From the NCBI GenBank assembly GCA_003194525.1, contig NBIV01000006.1:558001-622000 (forward strand): 64,000 nt of DNA, given 5' to 3'. Shown piece after piece: positions 53,138 through 63,470 of the stretch. The translations under genes were made by a program, and so were the position numbers. Every line of letters begins with the position of its first letter. Position 1 is the stretch's first letter. The notes under the pieces are model-generated. The model saw only the letters and a program-made list of their open reading frames with translations. It did not search any database and had not been told where the DNA came from. This DNA is from Gracilariopsis chorda. Taxonomy: Eukaryota > Rhodophyta > Florideophyceae > Gracilariales > Gracilariaceae.

Positions 53138-54239
53138 CTGTCCCAGGTTTGTCCGCGAGACAGCATTTTGCAGCTCGATGGAAGTGATATAGATGTTTAA
53201 TAGGATAGGATGTCAACGGGGCATGCGTCAGTGATGAAGAACATATGTCTATAGTGTTGATCTCGTTGAAGTGAACACAAAGATTCTGCGAGAAAGAATA
53301 GCGCTGCACATTGGGCACTTCACTTAAAAAAAGAATTGCAAACGCAACACGGCAAGTACGCACATCAAAGAGTGGTGTTATCTGGAAAGCGGCTTATGGG
53401 TACAGTTTTCTATCCGACGGTTGAACATCTCAGAGCAGAAGAAACGACGACGTCTTGAACGTGAAAGTCAAGTGAGCAGGATTCGTGATGCATCCTCCTT
53501 ACGCAGGGACTGAGACCTCGGATTTGGTATTTGGGAAGCTTAGGAACTGGCTTTCAAGGTCCACTTTAAAGAGCACGATGTCATGCACATGGGAGCTCTG
53601 GATTTGCCCAGCAGCAAGTAGCTTACGAAGTTATCATGCCAATCAACTATTCTTCAACCGCTGTAATGACGATAGGGGTAGATGTGTAAAGCTGTCAGAA
53701 GAATGAAAGCGATGTAGACTACCCCTACTTTCGCCGATTGCTGCACGTTGCAATTCACATGAAACTTCATTCACGCCAAGAATCTCTAGAAATTGTTCAT
53801 TGATCGTTCTGCTTGGATGACAGATATGTTGCGTGGTGGAGATTTCTAAAACCTCGTCCTCGCAGTAATCGTTTTCAGCTGATTCCTTCACGGAGAGGTG
53901 TTATAGATATAACGAGGCAGTCGTCACAACCGTTAGCATTCCCTGACTTGGTTTTTGAACAGTGGATGTATTCCGGGACATTCAGGATATCCCGCTTTCC
54001 GACTTCAGTATCCTTACCGATGGTACCACGGCTAAGAGATTACCGTCCCACGCTGGGTCACAGATCACCTAATTTTTAATCTGGCGTTGTACCAGATTCC
54101 TTCGAATTTTGGCCGAAGACTGGAAGCTTGTTTCATGCATCCAACGTTTTTGTAGGATACGACCGTCGTCCAGTTTTTGCTGTTGCGTTCGAGACAAGCT
54201 CCGCGATTTCCATTTGGTTTGCTGATACCCATTAACACA
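53138..54239. other. Intergenic stretch, nothing recognised
   Basis: About 1.1 kb between two rightward genes. Small frames at 53485-53706 and 53813-54079 lack homology. Confidence 0.45.
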
Positions 54240-54764
54240 ATGACTGTGGGGAAGTTAAGTGATGCGGAAATGATTGCGCGCATGACGGAATGGAATGTTA
54301 TTGAGACGTGGGAATATACAGACAATGACGAAGCATCCGCCGAGAATAATCTTGCCGCCGCGAAACGCTTTCTTGCGGCACAATCATTTCTTCTTGCATG
54401 GCAAGAAGGAAAGGTCCCTTCTAGATGGCGCAGACCGAGAAAGCTCACAGATTTTGATGGCAAATACCCCAAATCCGTTGTTGATGAAGCGGAAGATATT
54501 ATTGCAGAACGAATTGCCATCAGAAACATGGAGAAGACCGCGAAACTGAACGCAGTTCTTTCAGAAAGAGCAAAGAGCATGTCGACTGATGACAAAGTAG
54601 CGGGTGACAAGAAGCAAAAGAAAATGCAGATGGATGCGTTGAAGGCAGACTTTGCGACGTTCAATGAGAACTTCTTTGAGGCGAAGAACTGTCTTACCAA
54701 GGCTACAGCGGCGGTGGCGGATATCTCGTTTCGTATTCAAGCCCTTTCAGAGGTACTCAAGTGA
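54240..54764 (+). CDS. Small soluble coiled-coil protein of unknown function, 174 residues
   Basis: Starts at the ATG of MTVGKLSDAEMIARMTEWN; the open frame extends a little upstream without an ATG. The protein is polar throughout, with no membrane segment or signal. Helical stretches with regular Ala/Leu spacing occur at about 35-55 (ENNLAAAKRFLAAQSFLLAW), 80-115 and 125-174 (KKMQMDALKADFATFNENFF). A central basic segment PSRWRRPRKLTDFDGKYP is notable. It could be a chromatin or kinetochore-type coiled-coil protein, but no signature supports that. Codon use looks like its neighbours. Confidence 0.6.
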   Translation: MTVGKLSDAEMIARMTEWNVIETWEYTDNDEASAENNLAAAKRFLAAQSFLLAWQEGKVPSRWRRPRKLTDFDGKYPKSVVDEAEDIIAERIAIRNMEKTAKLNAVLSERAKSMSTDDKVAGDKKQKKMQMDALKADFATFNENFFEAKNCLTKATAAVADISFRIQALSEVLK

Positions 54765-55101
54765 ATCAGTTTACGAGAAGCGCACTTCTCGACCTTTCAA
54801 TTGGCACGCTTGTGCTGCCAGCTCTTTTAAATTTTGTAACAACTAACAGTTATCCGAACACCACACATACTTGCTTTTCTTCATGTACCAATCCGTGAAA
54901 TCTGCATATCTGGGTTCAACATGGCGAGCTCTTACCACGCGAATCACTTTGCTTGGGATATAATCCGATGATAACTTTGTTGACTCCAAGAGTACAAACT
55001 GAGCCATCGTAAAGCAATATCTACCAAGCGAACCAGTCCCATGTTACATTACTTGAGCCTTGTTCTGGTTTCGGTCTAGTGGCACGCTGATAGTTGCGCA
55101 T
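54765..55101. other. Convergent intergenic stretch
   Basis: 337 bases between two converging genes. Nothing recognised. Confidence 0.4.
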
Positions 55102-55455
55102 TCAGTATCTTTCACGTGCGTTACAACTCCTGATCCCGGTTCCAATCGCCAAGAAGAATCCAAACACGATGCTGCCGCCTACTGAGTTTCGCAGAACCAG
55201 ACCAACCTTCTGGAAAGGACCACACGGTCGTGATCAAAGCGCATGAGGTATTAGAACGGAGTTTTAACTTCAAAAAATGACTGGATTACTTTGAAGACAT
55301 GAGTACCGTACCTGAGCTACTGGAATGCCTCGGATTTGCGCGGCTTCATACGATCCAAACAGAAAACCTGCGGCACTCCCAACACTGCCGCCTAGTAAAG
55401 CACCGTTCTTCATCTTTTGCAAACATTCCCGTCGACCCGCATCCAAGAAAACCAT
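55102..55455 (-). CDS. ROMO1: ROMO1/Mgr2-like mitochondrial inner membrane protein, two exons
   Basis: Exon 1 is 55455-55312, exon 2 is 55209-55102; donor CAG-GTACGG and acceptor TTCCAG, phase 0, 83 residues in all. The protein has the two glycine-rich transmembrane segments of the family: KMKNGALLGGSVGSAAGFLF with a following G-SYE, and VGGSIVFGFFLAIGTGIRSC, which matches the typical ending of ROMO1 (FGxFMAIGxGIRC). ROMO1 and yeast Mgr2 sit in the inner membrane with the TIM23 translocase and gate lateral sorting. The frame is open upstream of the chosen ATG, so a longer start is possible. The exon 2 half is not visible as a standard open frame with ATG and was found by splicing. Confidence 0.85.
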
Positions 55456-57224
55456 GCTTATAGAAAGAATAATGGATAGGTTTCGGAGTAGATCGGAGTG
55501 CGCACAAGCAGGACGCAGTCTAACGGCGCAGTGATGATGTTTTGCTGTTCCGTCTGATTTCTTTTTCAGAGACGAGGGCTTAATGAGGGCGAACACCTGG
55601 GGCTGTCACCTGAAAGTTTGGACGAGGAAGCGTATCGGAAAGGAGCGAACCCTTTACCGTACGAGGGTAGATATGTGCAGTATCAACTGCAACTGGAGGA
55701 ATGAGGTTTATCTCAAAAGTGCGCTGCTTGATGATCTTCATATGTTTGTTTGTTCAGGGTGGTCAGGTAAGTTGTGTACCCTTGGTACACAGACAGGCAA
55801 GGTCTGGAAATAATTACAATTGGCTCAATTGACGTGGGTGGATTACAATTCCATTGTCGTGTGCACCGATGAGCCGTACAGTTATTTGAATTTCAAACAA
55901 TTCAAAATGTTCAACGAGCAAACAACCCCCGTTCAAAGTTTGAACTTCAAACTCAAAAGCTGTTCAAGCACTACCAAGCAACGATCAACCTTTGAGCCTC
56001 AACGGTAGCAGATCATACATAGAAAGGGTAACATATTAGCCGAACCCGTTGATCCAACCTCGTCGTCCCTCCGCACTCAGCGTCAGTCGCTCTTCCGGCA
56101 GTGCGCCGCGTTGCACCTTGCACGCCGTTTCGAGCGCTCCGATCCCCCAAGCAGGGCGGCATGGTACCCCTTTCGCGGCTGGGTTCCGCGTTTTGTTGCG
56201 GTCGCCGAGTGCTTAACTTCTGTTATTCGGGTTGCGCACCGCTTGCTTCGCACTTCGTGCACATCTCTCTCGAACCTATTTCACCTTGCCGTTGGTGGGA
56301 GAGCCCAGCAAGATTATCTTGTTGCCAAGAAGATAGGATGTTTACTGACTTTTCTAACTATCGTAATATCTGCTTGTTTGTTTCACAATTCTTCTTCCGT
56401 CTCTACTCCGAACAACCCAGCACACCGCAACCATGTCATCATTCAGTTTCAGCATAGATCGCTCGACGCTACCCTTAGTCCACATCTGGACCGCACCCCC
56501 CCTCACGCAGCTGACCAGTCGCCCTCTGAAATACGATGATCATCGTCATGATGCTTTACCTCTAATCGCATCAAATCATATCCATCGTCTTACCCGACCA
56601 CTTTCTGTTCTTGTACAAGATATCGTGCCGCTCGTGTCTCTTGTACTGTCTCTAACAGCGGGTTGATCCAGGAGACCTTTCTCGGCTCGTCTACCGGCTC
56701 CTGTAACTTGTGATATCGCACTAGAAGGAACCGACTTTCCTTCGCGCCTCCTTTTCTGTTCTTCTTTGGCTATCATCTGCTCTTCTCACTTTGCAGCTTT
56801 TTGCATTTCTCTCTACCCCGAGTCCACAATGGCAGCTTATGACAGACTCTCTCCTTGCTCACCTGTAACTACAATTTTCGCGCCATCCTTCAATGAGACT
56901 AGCCTTTTGTGCCACACATCCTGCATAGAGCTTCACGGAGTCCGCGAAGGAAGCTGAATTGTCCCTGCAGCTCTGTATATACCTAGATATACATTTTATA
57001 CATCACTAGCTGCGAATGTTACATAAACCCTTCTGGTTTCAGACTGTCTTGGTCTGGAGAACGGAGCTACAAAATACTTAAGCTCGCATTATTGCACGTT
57101 ACGACAACCTGAGCGATAGATACCCCTACATAGCGTTCGGAAAGCATCACAGGATGTAGACTTCGAAATCAGATAGCAAAAAACCGAAAACGTAGAAACT
57201 TAGCGTCGAAATCGTGACTAGAAC
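55456..57224. other. Intergenic stretch with a weak rightward small ORF
   Basis: About 1.77 kb. A possible 77-codon frame at 56433-56666 begins in a good context (CAACCATGTCATC) and reads MSSFSFSIDRSTLPLVHIWT onward, but has no relatives that I know. The palindrome TGTGTACCCTTGGTACACA is at about 55775-55793. 56090-56290 is GC-rich. Confidence 0.35.
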
Positions 57225-57410
57225 TCAGAGAAATGCCTCACCATGTCCTAGGTTTTTGCGACGCACATAAATTATCTGTGCCATGAGAACCAACAATGCT
57301 ATGAACGCTATGATAGAACCTCCACCAGAAAATGTACATGCGTTCTGCGCAAGGCTCTGGAGGTCATGTGTTCTTCCTTCTGTCCTTTTTTCCTCTGTTG
57401 AACCCTGCAT
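57225..57410 (-). CDS. Possible small tail-anchored protein overlapping the Sec6-like gene
   Basis: A 61-codon frame starting at 57410 inside the last 47 bases of the Sec6-like gene, in another frame. After a polar start there is a clear hydrophobic segment (SIIAFIALLVLMAQIIYV) followed by RRKNLG, a good stop-transfer pattern. It might be a separate small membrane protein or an alternative 3' exon. Composition is the only evidence. Confidence 0.3.
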   Translation of the reverse strand: MQGSTEEKRTEGRTHDLQSLAQNACTFSGGGSIIAFIALLVLMAQIIYVRRKNLGHGEAFL

Positions 57411-60072
57411 GCAAATCCATAGACCTTGGTGTCCAAATCAATGATGAAGAAGATAGGTTTTGCTCGTTGTAATTCCCAGATCTCTCCATGAAACGCTCTG
57501 AGAAAGATCCGTTTGCGTCGCTGTACCGCGAACTCCAAACACGTCCATCGTCAACGCTTGACATTCGACTTGGAGTTGGTGGAGGTTCAATCCGATCGAG
57601 ACTAATTCTGGTTATATTAACAGCCTCAGCGACTGATGAGGAACTAATGTCCTGACGCGCTTCCCAGATCTTTTCCGCCATTCTCAGACTGAATTGGCCC
57701 TGCGCCCCGTATTCCATTGTCCAAAGGGGGCGGAGAGCTCGATCCACGGCAACCTTTGCCTCTCGGAGTGCTTCAGCCATGGCAGACACGGTAGTTTTGC
57801 ATGCATACAAAGCCCGAATGGCATACAGCGGCTCAAGCGTGGGCTTCAGTTGCTTCTTCTGGTGCAATGGAACCTTTCCAGCCATGAAAGCCGCTATATT
57901 CTCGATATCTTTCTCGAGATGAGCCAAGACAGCGCCTCCAGTCATAGAGGCCAGGCCAGCTGCGGACGTGAGCGCTGTCGCGGTTGACTCGACTCTTCGC
58001 GTGATCACGGTACGGAGCATGTTTCCTGTGAAGTCTTCACTTTGATCATCGAAACTAGGGAGCGATGTAAATCGCCGAGCTCCGCTCTCATCCAGTCGTG
58101 GATGCGTAAGACGAAGAAACGGGACGAGGTACCAAACCACGACCCTCTTCAATGTCTCGATGGCCAAATACTCAAAGTGATAATCGAGGAGGGCCTTCTC
58201 GTAATATGAAAAGAAGTCATCCAAGACTGCAAGTATGTCTAAGATTACTTCGGTTCCAGTGCTCGGAGCGAAGAGGCGTGTTGCATGTGCTTCTAGAGTC
58301 GGTTTGATTCCATCAATCAGAACGTGAAGTGCCATTGATGCCGTCGAACGGAACCCTTCAATAACACTCTCCATTCTCTCTTCAATTTCCGGTCGATGAT
58401 GGTCCAGACCAAGTGGGATGAAGGAATCTCTTAGTTCTTCAGAAAACTCAAGGCACTTTGCCATATGATTAGCCGTTGCGCATAGATATATACCACGTTC
58501 TTCCGTGGGTGTGTCAATCTTGTCGTTGGCAATTACCTGACGGACTTCTGTCTGGAAGTCTAGTAAGATTTCTGCCACAACTTGAGCAATTGCTTGATCT
58601 AGGTCCCGCATCTTCAGGTCCAGTATTCTCTTGACTTGCTCACCAACGGAATTCATGATTACTTCTGACAGGTCATCTCGGCTGAGAATGCTCTTTGAGA
58701 TCTTCATCTTCTTCTGCCTGAATAGACTTCGATGCTTTGGGGCGTGTTCTGTGTCTTGGTCACCTTCTGAGAGTATAGAGGAGACATTTGATGTGATCCT
58801 CTGGGCACAGTGTTGCCGTAGGGCGGAAATAAGACGCTTTCTGTCCTTTTCGCTAAGGAAGCAGTCAATGTTTTCACCCTGTTCGCCAACTTCTGCACGG
58901 TATTTGCTGTACCATGATGTCACTTGAATGAGATCTGATTCGGAAAGATACATGGAACCATCCGGTTTATTCAAGTGAAGCAGTTGACTGATCAGCCGCA
59001 TGAACTGGCGATGGAGCTCCCTCTCATAAACAGCTGTAACCTCAAAGGATGGAGGAAGACAAGGCGTTACGAAGCGTCTGATTATTTCTGTTTCTGAGCG
59101 CCGCTGTTGAATCCAGTCGAGGATGCTGGACACATGAATGTGATACTTCGGAACAGCCTTGGTTTCACTTCCCTTCCGAGTAAGCTCATCCCGAAAGAGC
59201 CTGAGCTCGCGCTCGCGCTGCCAAAATTGGGCTTGCAAAGCTTCTACAATAGCATTCAGAGCTCTTTTCTTGTAATCGTGAGCTCCAAAAGAACGAACAG
59301 CTGCCCTTCGATCTTCCAGTCCATTTCGTTGAATATGGGTCTTCCACCAATCATCTTCAGCTTCTTCACTCTCAACCACTCGCGCACCAGCAACCAGGAT
59401 ACATGGGTTTGTCTGTGAGAGTTGAACAACGTTTCCAAATATTCCGCGCAGTACTATGTTTTCAAGCAGGTCACGTGTTTCAACGGCTTGTGAAAACCAC
59501 TGCGCCGGATTGGATTTGTCTGGTGATATGGGACTTTCAAGCAAAATGAGGTCACGTAATCGCTCAGCTGCGGTGAGGTTGGCATGAGCATCTACAAGCA
59601 AGGCAGGGCTGCCTTTGACCACTTTGTCCAAACCATCGCTGTGAACCTTTTCAAGATAGGTTGTTGCGCGCTGTAACGCTTGCGGGGCTTCCATGATGAA
59701 CTCAGCCCAGAAGAGTGTTTGCGTAACGTTTTGCAAGGCGCTGGCGGCTGACAGCTGAGCGCTGCTAGCTGGAAAAGCATCATTGTTGATAAGATTCAGT
59801 TCACTCGCAACGTCGTCATTCGAAAATTCGTCAGCAAGTATGGAGGATGGTTGCAGGATTCGCCACAGATCAGCAGCAGATGCGAGAGAGTTTCTTAGAG
59901 TTTCTCGTTCCTCCAGAACATCGGCAAGGAGCTTGCGGGCGGTGGATTTGGCGTCATCAAGTTCAAGCTGCCATCTGTCGTAGGCTGAGTCAATAGCTGT
60001 TAGAAGATTTGAGTCTGTCTCAGAAATGGCTTGAGACACGGCTTTAACAGCTTCCTCTCGAAGACCTGACAT
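57364..60072 (-). CDS. SEC6: Exocyst subunit Sec6/EXOC3-like protein, 902 residues
   Basis: A single-exon, almost wholly helical protein with an acidic N-terminal coiled coil (LLADVLEERETLRNSLA). The middle has the tether pattern HVSSILDWIQQRRSETEIIR, then YERELHRQFMRLISQLL and DLIQVTSWYSKYRAEVG, which is how Sec6 proteins read around their central domains (a helix pair, then the LI.W...Y motif). The C-terminal third (DDFFSYYEKALLDYHFEYLA) also fits Sec6. Exocyst tethers secretory vesicles to the plasma membrane; Sec6 is a core subunit. Length is somewhat above the 750-800 usual for Sec6, because of a Ser-rich C-terminal tail after residue 830. A related CATCHR-family tether is the alternative. 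Confidence 0.65.
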   Translation of the reverse strand: MSGLREEAVKAVSQAISETDSNLLTAIDSAYDRWQLELDDAKSTARKLLADVLEERETLRNSLASAADLWRILQPSSILADEFSNDDVASELNLINNDAFPASSAQLSAASALQNVTQTLFWAEFIMEAPQALQRATTYLEKVHSDGLDKVVKGSPALLVDAHANLTAAERLRDLILLESPISPDKSNPAQWFSQAVETRDLLENIVLRGIFGNVVQLSQTNPCILVAGARVVESEEAEDDWWKTHIQRNGLEDRRAAVRSFGAHDYKKRALNAIVEALQAQFWQRERELRLFRDELTRKGSETKAVPKYHIHVSSILDWIQQRRSETEIIRRFVTPCLPPSFEVTAVYERELHRQFMRLISQLLHLNKPDGSMYLSESDLIQVTSWYSKYRAEVGEQGENIDCFLSEKDRKRLISALRQHCAQRITSNVSSILSEGDQDTEHAPKHRSLFRQKKMKISKSILSRDDLSEVIMNSVGEQVKRILDLKMRDLDQAIAQVVAEILLDFQTEVRQVIANDKIDTPTEERGIYLCATANHMAKCLEFSEELRDSFIPLGLDHHRPEIEERMESVIEGFRSTASMALHVLIDGIKPTLEAHATRLFAPSTGTEVILDILAVLDDFFSYYEKALLDYHFEYLAIETLKRVVVWYLVPFLRLTHPRLDESGARRFTSLPSFDDQSEDFTGNMLRTVITRRVESTATALTSAAGLASMTGGAVLAHLEKDIENIAAFMAGKVPLHQKKQLKPTLEPLYAIRALYACKTTVSAMAEALREAKVAVDRALRPLWTMEYGAQGQFSLRMAEKIWEARQDISSSSVAEAVNITRISLDRIEPPPTPSRMSSVDDGRVWSSRYSDANGSFSERFMERSGNYNEQNLSSSSLIWTPRSMDLHAGFNRGKKDRRKNT

Positions 60073-60734
60073 TGCTGCAATGACAGGGTGTTGAGCAGGA
60101 CAGGAATAATGCTGCAGTGTTGTGTAGGGCGGCGGTGTGTCATGGGGTACAGAGCATATGGTGAGCTTTTGGTCATCAGAAGCAACTGCGCATGGTTGTG
60201 GGAGACTGACTGCGCCGGACTCTGCGCAGGAGCGTGAGCGTGAACGCCGGCGACAATTGTTTCCACGGCTGTTGCCATGTGGGTGCTAGGTCTTCCGTGA
60301 GAGAACTGACGTAAGACTGGCTGCCAACGGTGAAAGGATCGAGCGCTACTCGTAGAGCAACGTAGCGCGCGCTTGAGAAAATTTTTCAGAAATGGCGATT
60401 ATAGTTTGAAGTCGTGAGATTTCTGCCCTTGTACACTATCTGGACAACGATCGCTAGCTAGCTAGCGATCGCTAGCAATAACCCTCTGTGCAGCGAGCCG
60501 AGACGAGTGCGCGCAAATAGCCGATACACCCTCTAGGAAGGTACAAGAGGTGCGCGTATTCCCTGCCACAGCAACAGTAGATTTACCTTCGCAGATATCG
60601 CGGTTCTGCGGCGATTCGCAGCCAAGTGACACAACTACACGAAAGGACCCAAAAGCTCCTAGTTGCAGCCCCTGGCGTGTGTTCCAGACGAGAGTGTTTT
60701 CCGCATTGTACCCAAACGCGGCGAAGCGGTGAAG
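60073..60734. promoter_or_regulatory. Divergent promoter region with a 24-base perfect palindrome
   Basis: 662 bases between the Sec6-like start and the MIC-like start. The palindrome at 60448-60471 (listed separately) lies near the middle. No TATA box stands out. Confidence 0.45.
60448..60471. repeat. 24-base perfect palindrome built of CTAG and CGATCG words
   Basis: CGATCGCTAGC followed by TAGCTAGCGATCG; the whole reads the same on both strands. CTAG and TAGC repeat in register inside it. It could bind a dimeric regulator of both flanking genes. Confidence 0.85.
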
Positions 60735-61521
60735 ATGAGCTCCAAAGACCCGGTTAAGGACGATTCGGACTCTGTCCTAGGTAGAGTCATCCGGTCCGGT
60801 CACCATCTGTTGGATCGTACAATAGCCGCCGCAAAGGTAAGCCGATATTTCCCCCAATCTGTCGCACACATTCCTGATTTCGCAGATGAGACAAGACTGA
60901 CTAGAGGGGTGTGTGGCACATACGTTGTCACTAATTTCTTGCGTGCAACTTAGCGACACTCACCGCTGAACGAGGAAAAGCTGAAAGCCGCCGACGATGC
61001 GGTAGCAGGCGTGATTCACAGTGCGTTCTTTTATCACTCATTCACTCTATAGCGCGAAAGGAAGTTGTGAACATGCAAAAATGTTGACATGCTGACGAGA
61101 ACCAACAAAACACATGATGATGAACGCATCTGTTGCGTTTTTGATGCGCTTTATTTTCGTGTTCTTGGTAACGACGATACAGAGGGCTATCAAGCGGTAA
61201 AGAAAATCGCGGTGAACGGAAACCCAGCAGTGATTCTGAGCGCTGCCGGCGTGCTCGGTGCGGCGCCCTCCCTACCCTGTAAGTATAGCTCGATTCATGT
61301 ACATGGACAAAGCATAATAGTACGTGGATGATACCTGTTTGCTGACATTAACTGGCTTCGCTATTCAAAAAAAAAAAAAAGTTGGTGTGAGAACGACGAT
61401 TCGAAACGCCGGGCTCGGAGTTGCAGTCGCGGCAGTGATGATTTATCCGGATCATTTGAGATCATACATCAGGAAGCGATGCTCACAGCCATGTGCGTCT
61501 CGCAAACAGGTTGAGCAGTAG
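60735..61521 (+). CDS. Small mitochondrial membrane protein, MIC26/MIC27 (apolipoprotein O)-like, four exons
   Basis: Exons 60735-60836, 60954-61020, 61183-61278 and 61382-61521 (introns 116, 162 and 103 bp) join in frame to 134 residues. Borders are GTAAGC...TTAG, GTGCGT...ACAG and GTAAGT...AAAG. The protein begins with a soluble Asp/Ser part, then a charged helix (NEEKLKAADDAVAGVI), a hydrophobic glycine-containing segment (VILSAAGVLGAAPSLPFG), and a second one (IRNAGLGVAVAAVMIYP) ending in a basic tail. Two glycine-zipper segments with a short loop and a YP at the end recall MIC26/MIC27 of the MICOS complex. The resemblance is of pattern only. The last acceptor follows a run of 14 A, which is odd; the alternative acceptor (GTGAG-AACG) creates an immediate stop. 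Confidence 0.6.
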
Positions 61522-61581
61522 AGTTGCAATAAACAACAAAAAGCCAAAATGGAGAAACGCGAAACAGAATGTCTTGCGTCG

Positions 61582-62736
61582 TCATTGCGGCGGATCGGAT
61601 AGAAGTCGTATGTTGACCAAGTTCATAGGCGGATCCACAATCACTGACTGGCTCTGTATGAGACGCAGTTCTGGGAACGGCGCCAAACCTTGACTTTTAG
61701 GCAGTTTTGCGGTGTTTGCAAGCACAGCGGACACAGAGGCGGTGGCTCTAGCAACGGCCTGAACTGGGTCATGCGGGAATTTATCAAACCAGGCGAGCAA
61801 TAAAGCAGTCATTAGATCGCCGGTACCTGTAAAGTGGGCGTCGATGTACTGAACGTCAATTGCAAAACGGCTCGCGTTGTGCTTGGAGCGCGATGAAACC
61901 AGGACGGAAAGTTTGTTGCAGTCGGGATGAAACCTGGTTCCGGTGACGACTATGATGGGGATTTTATGTTGTTGGTGTAGGTAATCACAGGCGGAGAATG
62001 CGTGTTGCTCAGAGGCGATGGTGGAGTTGGTAAGCAAACCCAGCTCGAAGGCATTCGGGGTGAGAATGGTGGCCAGATGGAGAATGTTGTGGACGTAGAT
62101 ATGAACGAGGGGTTCTGGGACGTACAGCTTGCCATTATCGCCCAGCACAGGATCGCAGACGTAGACAAGGTTTGGGGTGGAATGGTGGCGGAGCATATGA
62201 ACAGCGTCAGCAACGGCGTGCAGACAGCTGGCAGTTCCGATATAACCAGTGAGCAGGTGAGAAATGGCTTGCAGCAGGTGGTTTTCTTTCATGCCATTGA
62301 GGATTTCGAGGAGCTGATGAGCGTTGAGTCGAATTCCGGGGGCGCCATGCTCGTAGCCGGTGTGGTTGGAGAGCACGCAGGAATTGAGGACGTCGACATC
62401 GTAACCGAGCAGCTGCAGGGGGAAGACAGCGGCCCTGTTTCCGACATAACCGGAGGTGACGTGGCTCTGGATGGACAATACTCTGCGCGCGCTTTCATCG
62501 GACATGTGTGTGGAATGGGGGGCGGGGGGGGCATAGATGGACGGGCGATGGAAGAAGGCGATGCGGGCGAAGCGGCGGATGGCGAAGCGGCAGGAGATGC
62601 GCTGCGCTGGGCGCGGACGCACCCGGGACCAGATTGTGGGGGGGGCAGGAGGGCTACCCAGGGGGCTAGCAGCGGTGACTGAGGATAGCGGCCAGCGATG
62701 AGGGGGGGCGGCGATGAATTGTGTGCGCAGTGCCAT
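61582..62736 (-). CDS. PDXK: Pyridoxal kinase
   Basis: Phosphorylates pyridoxal, pyridoxine and pyridoxamine with ATP to make pyridoxal 5'-phosphate. The 384-residue frame has about 75 extra N-terminal residues rich in Ala, Pro and Arg, possibly an organelle targeting leader; an internal ATG (MSDESARRVLSIQSHV) near residue 78 would give a cytosolic form of about 307 residues, the standard length. Family motifs are SHVTSGYVGNRAAVFPLQLL, NSCVLSNHTGY, LLTGYIGT, YVCDPVLGDNGKLYVPE, ILTPNAFELGLLT and FTGTGDLMTALLLAW (anion hole GTGD with catalytic Asp). One exon. It ends 60 bases from the stop of the MIC-like gene, tail to tail. Confidence 0.94.
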   Translation of the reverse strand: MALRTQFIAAPPHRWPLSSVTAASPLGSPPAPPTIWSRVRPRPAQRISCRFAIRRFARIAFFHRPSIYAPPAPHSTHMSDESARRVLSIQSHVTSGYVGNRAAVFPLQLLGYDVDVLNSCVLSNHTGYEHGAPGIRLNAHQLLEILNGMKENHLLQAISHLLTGYIGTASCLHAVADAVHMLRHHSTPNLVYVCDPVLGDNGKLYVPEPLVHIYVHNILHLATILTPNAFELGLLTNSTIASEQHAFSACDYLHQQHKIPIIVVTGTRFHPDCNKLSVLVSSRSKHNASRFAIDVQYIDAHFTGTGDLMTALLLAWFDKFPHDPVQAVARATASVSAVLANTAKLPKSQGLAPFPELRLIQSQSVIVDPPMNLVNIRLLSDPPQ

Positions 62737-63470
62737 GCGCCGCGGTTGCAGCCGACGTGGTGCGGTGCCCCGCGTGGGAGGAAGCGCCCTTCGTCATGCA
62801 ACCGACAACGGCAGAAACATCAACACCAACACCAACTGCAACGCGCCCTTCGAAGACGCGCAGCGCCGCCGTCGTCCTTCGACCGCAGTCCATTTGGCAC
62901 CGGCCCAACGGCGCCGCCACTCGCCGCGGCCGTCGCTCACATCACATCTGCGCCTCATCTCGCGCACCACGTCAGCCGCAATGCAACCGCCATGCACACC
63001 CGCCCAGCGCCAATTGCAGCCGCGCGTTCTGTACACGCGTCGCTCGCTCTCCACTAAAGCTCCACGCCCCCCACTTGACGCAGTAAAACGCTCGCCCCCC
63101 GACACTAGTACATAGTAACATATCTCCGCCACCACCACCACCACCACCACCTCCTCCTCCTCCTCCTCCTCCTCCTCCCAGCTCTCCGCGCCGCCTCGCA
63201 ACGCACGCCCCGCCCCTACACCCGTTGCCGTGTACGCTCCGCCACCCTTTTCTTCCCCGCTCCCTCCACTCTCTCCCGCGCTACCCCCGTTCCTGCCGCG
63301 CCCCTCTTGCCCAGCACCGCTTTATCCAGCTCATTTTGCTTTGCTAGCTTTATCTGTGTCACCGCTCCCTTGCTGCACTTTGCCGTGCGCTTTCCACTTC
63401 ATTACCGCTTGCTTTAGTTTCTTTCCCACCCCGCCTCCCCTGCGTATGGAACTCTCAAACATTGCTTCAT
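62737..63470. promoter_or_regulatory. Divergent promoter region between pyridoxal kinase and PP2A B56
   Basis: About 730 bases, GC-rich at the left and CT-rich at the right. A CAC/CCT trinucleotide tract (about 63131-63178) with roughly eight CAC/CCA and nine CCT units is the main landmark. Frames across it are composition artefacts. Confidence 0.5.
63131..63178. repeat. CCA/CCT triplet tract
   Basis: A run of ACC triplets passes directly into a run of CTC triplets. A polypyrimidine-rich microsatellite in the promoter region. Confidence 0.85.

Noticed and set aside
62002-62682. A 226-codon plus-strand frame opposite pyridoxal kinase
   Set aside because: It is rich in Gly, Val and Glu by complement composition; the minus strand carries all kinase motifs.
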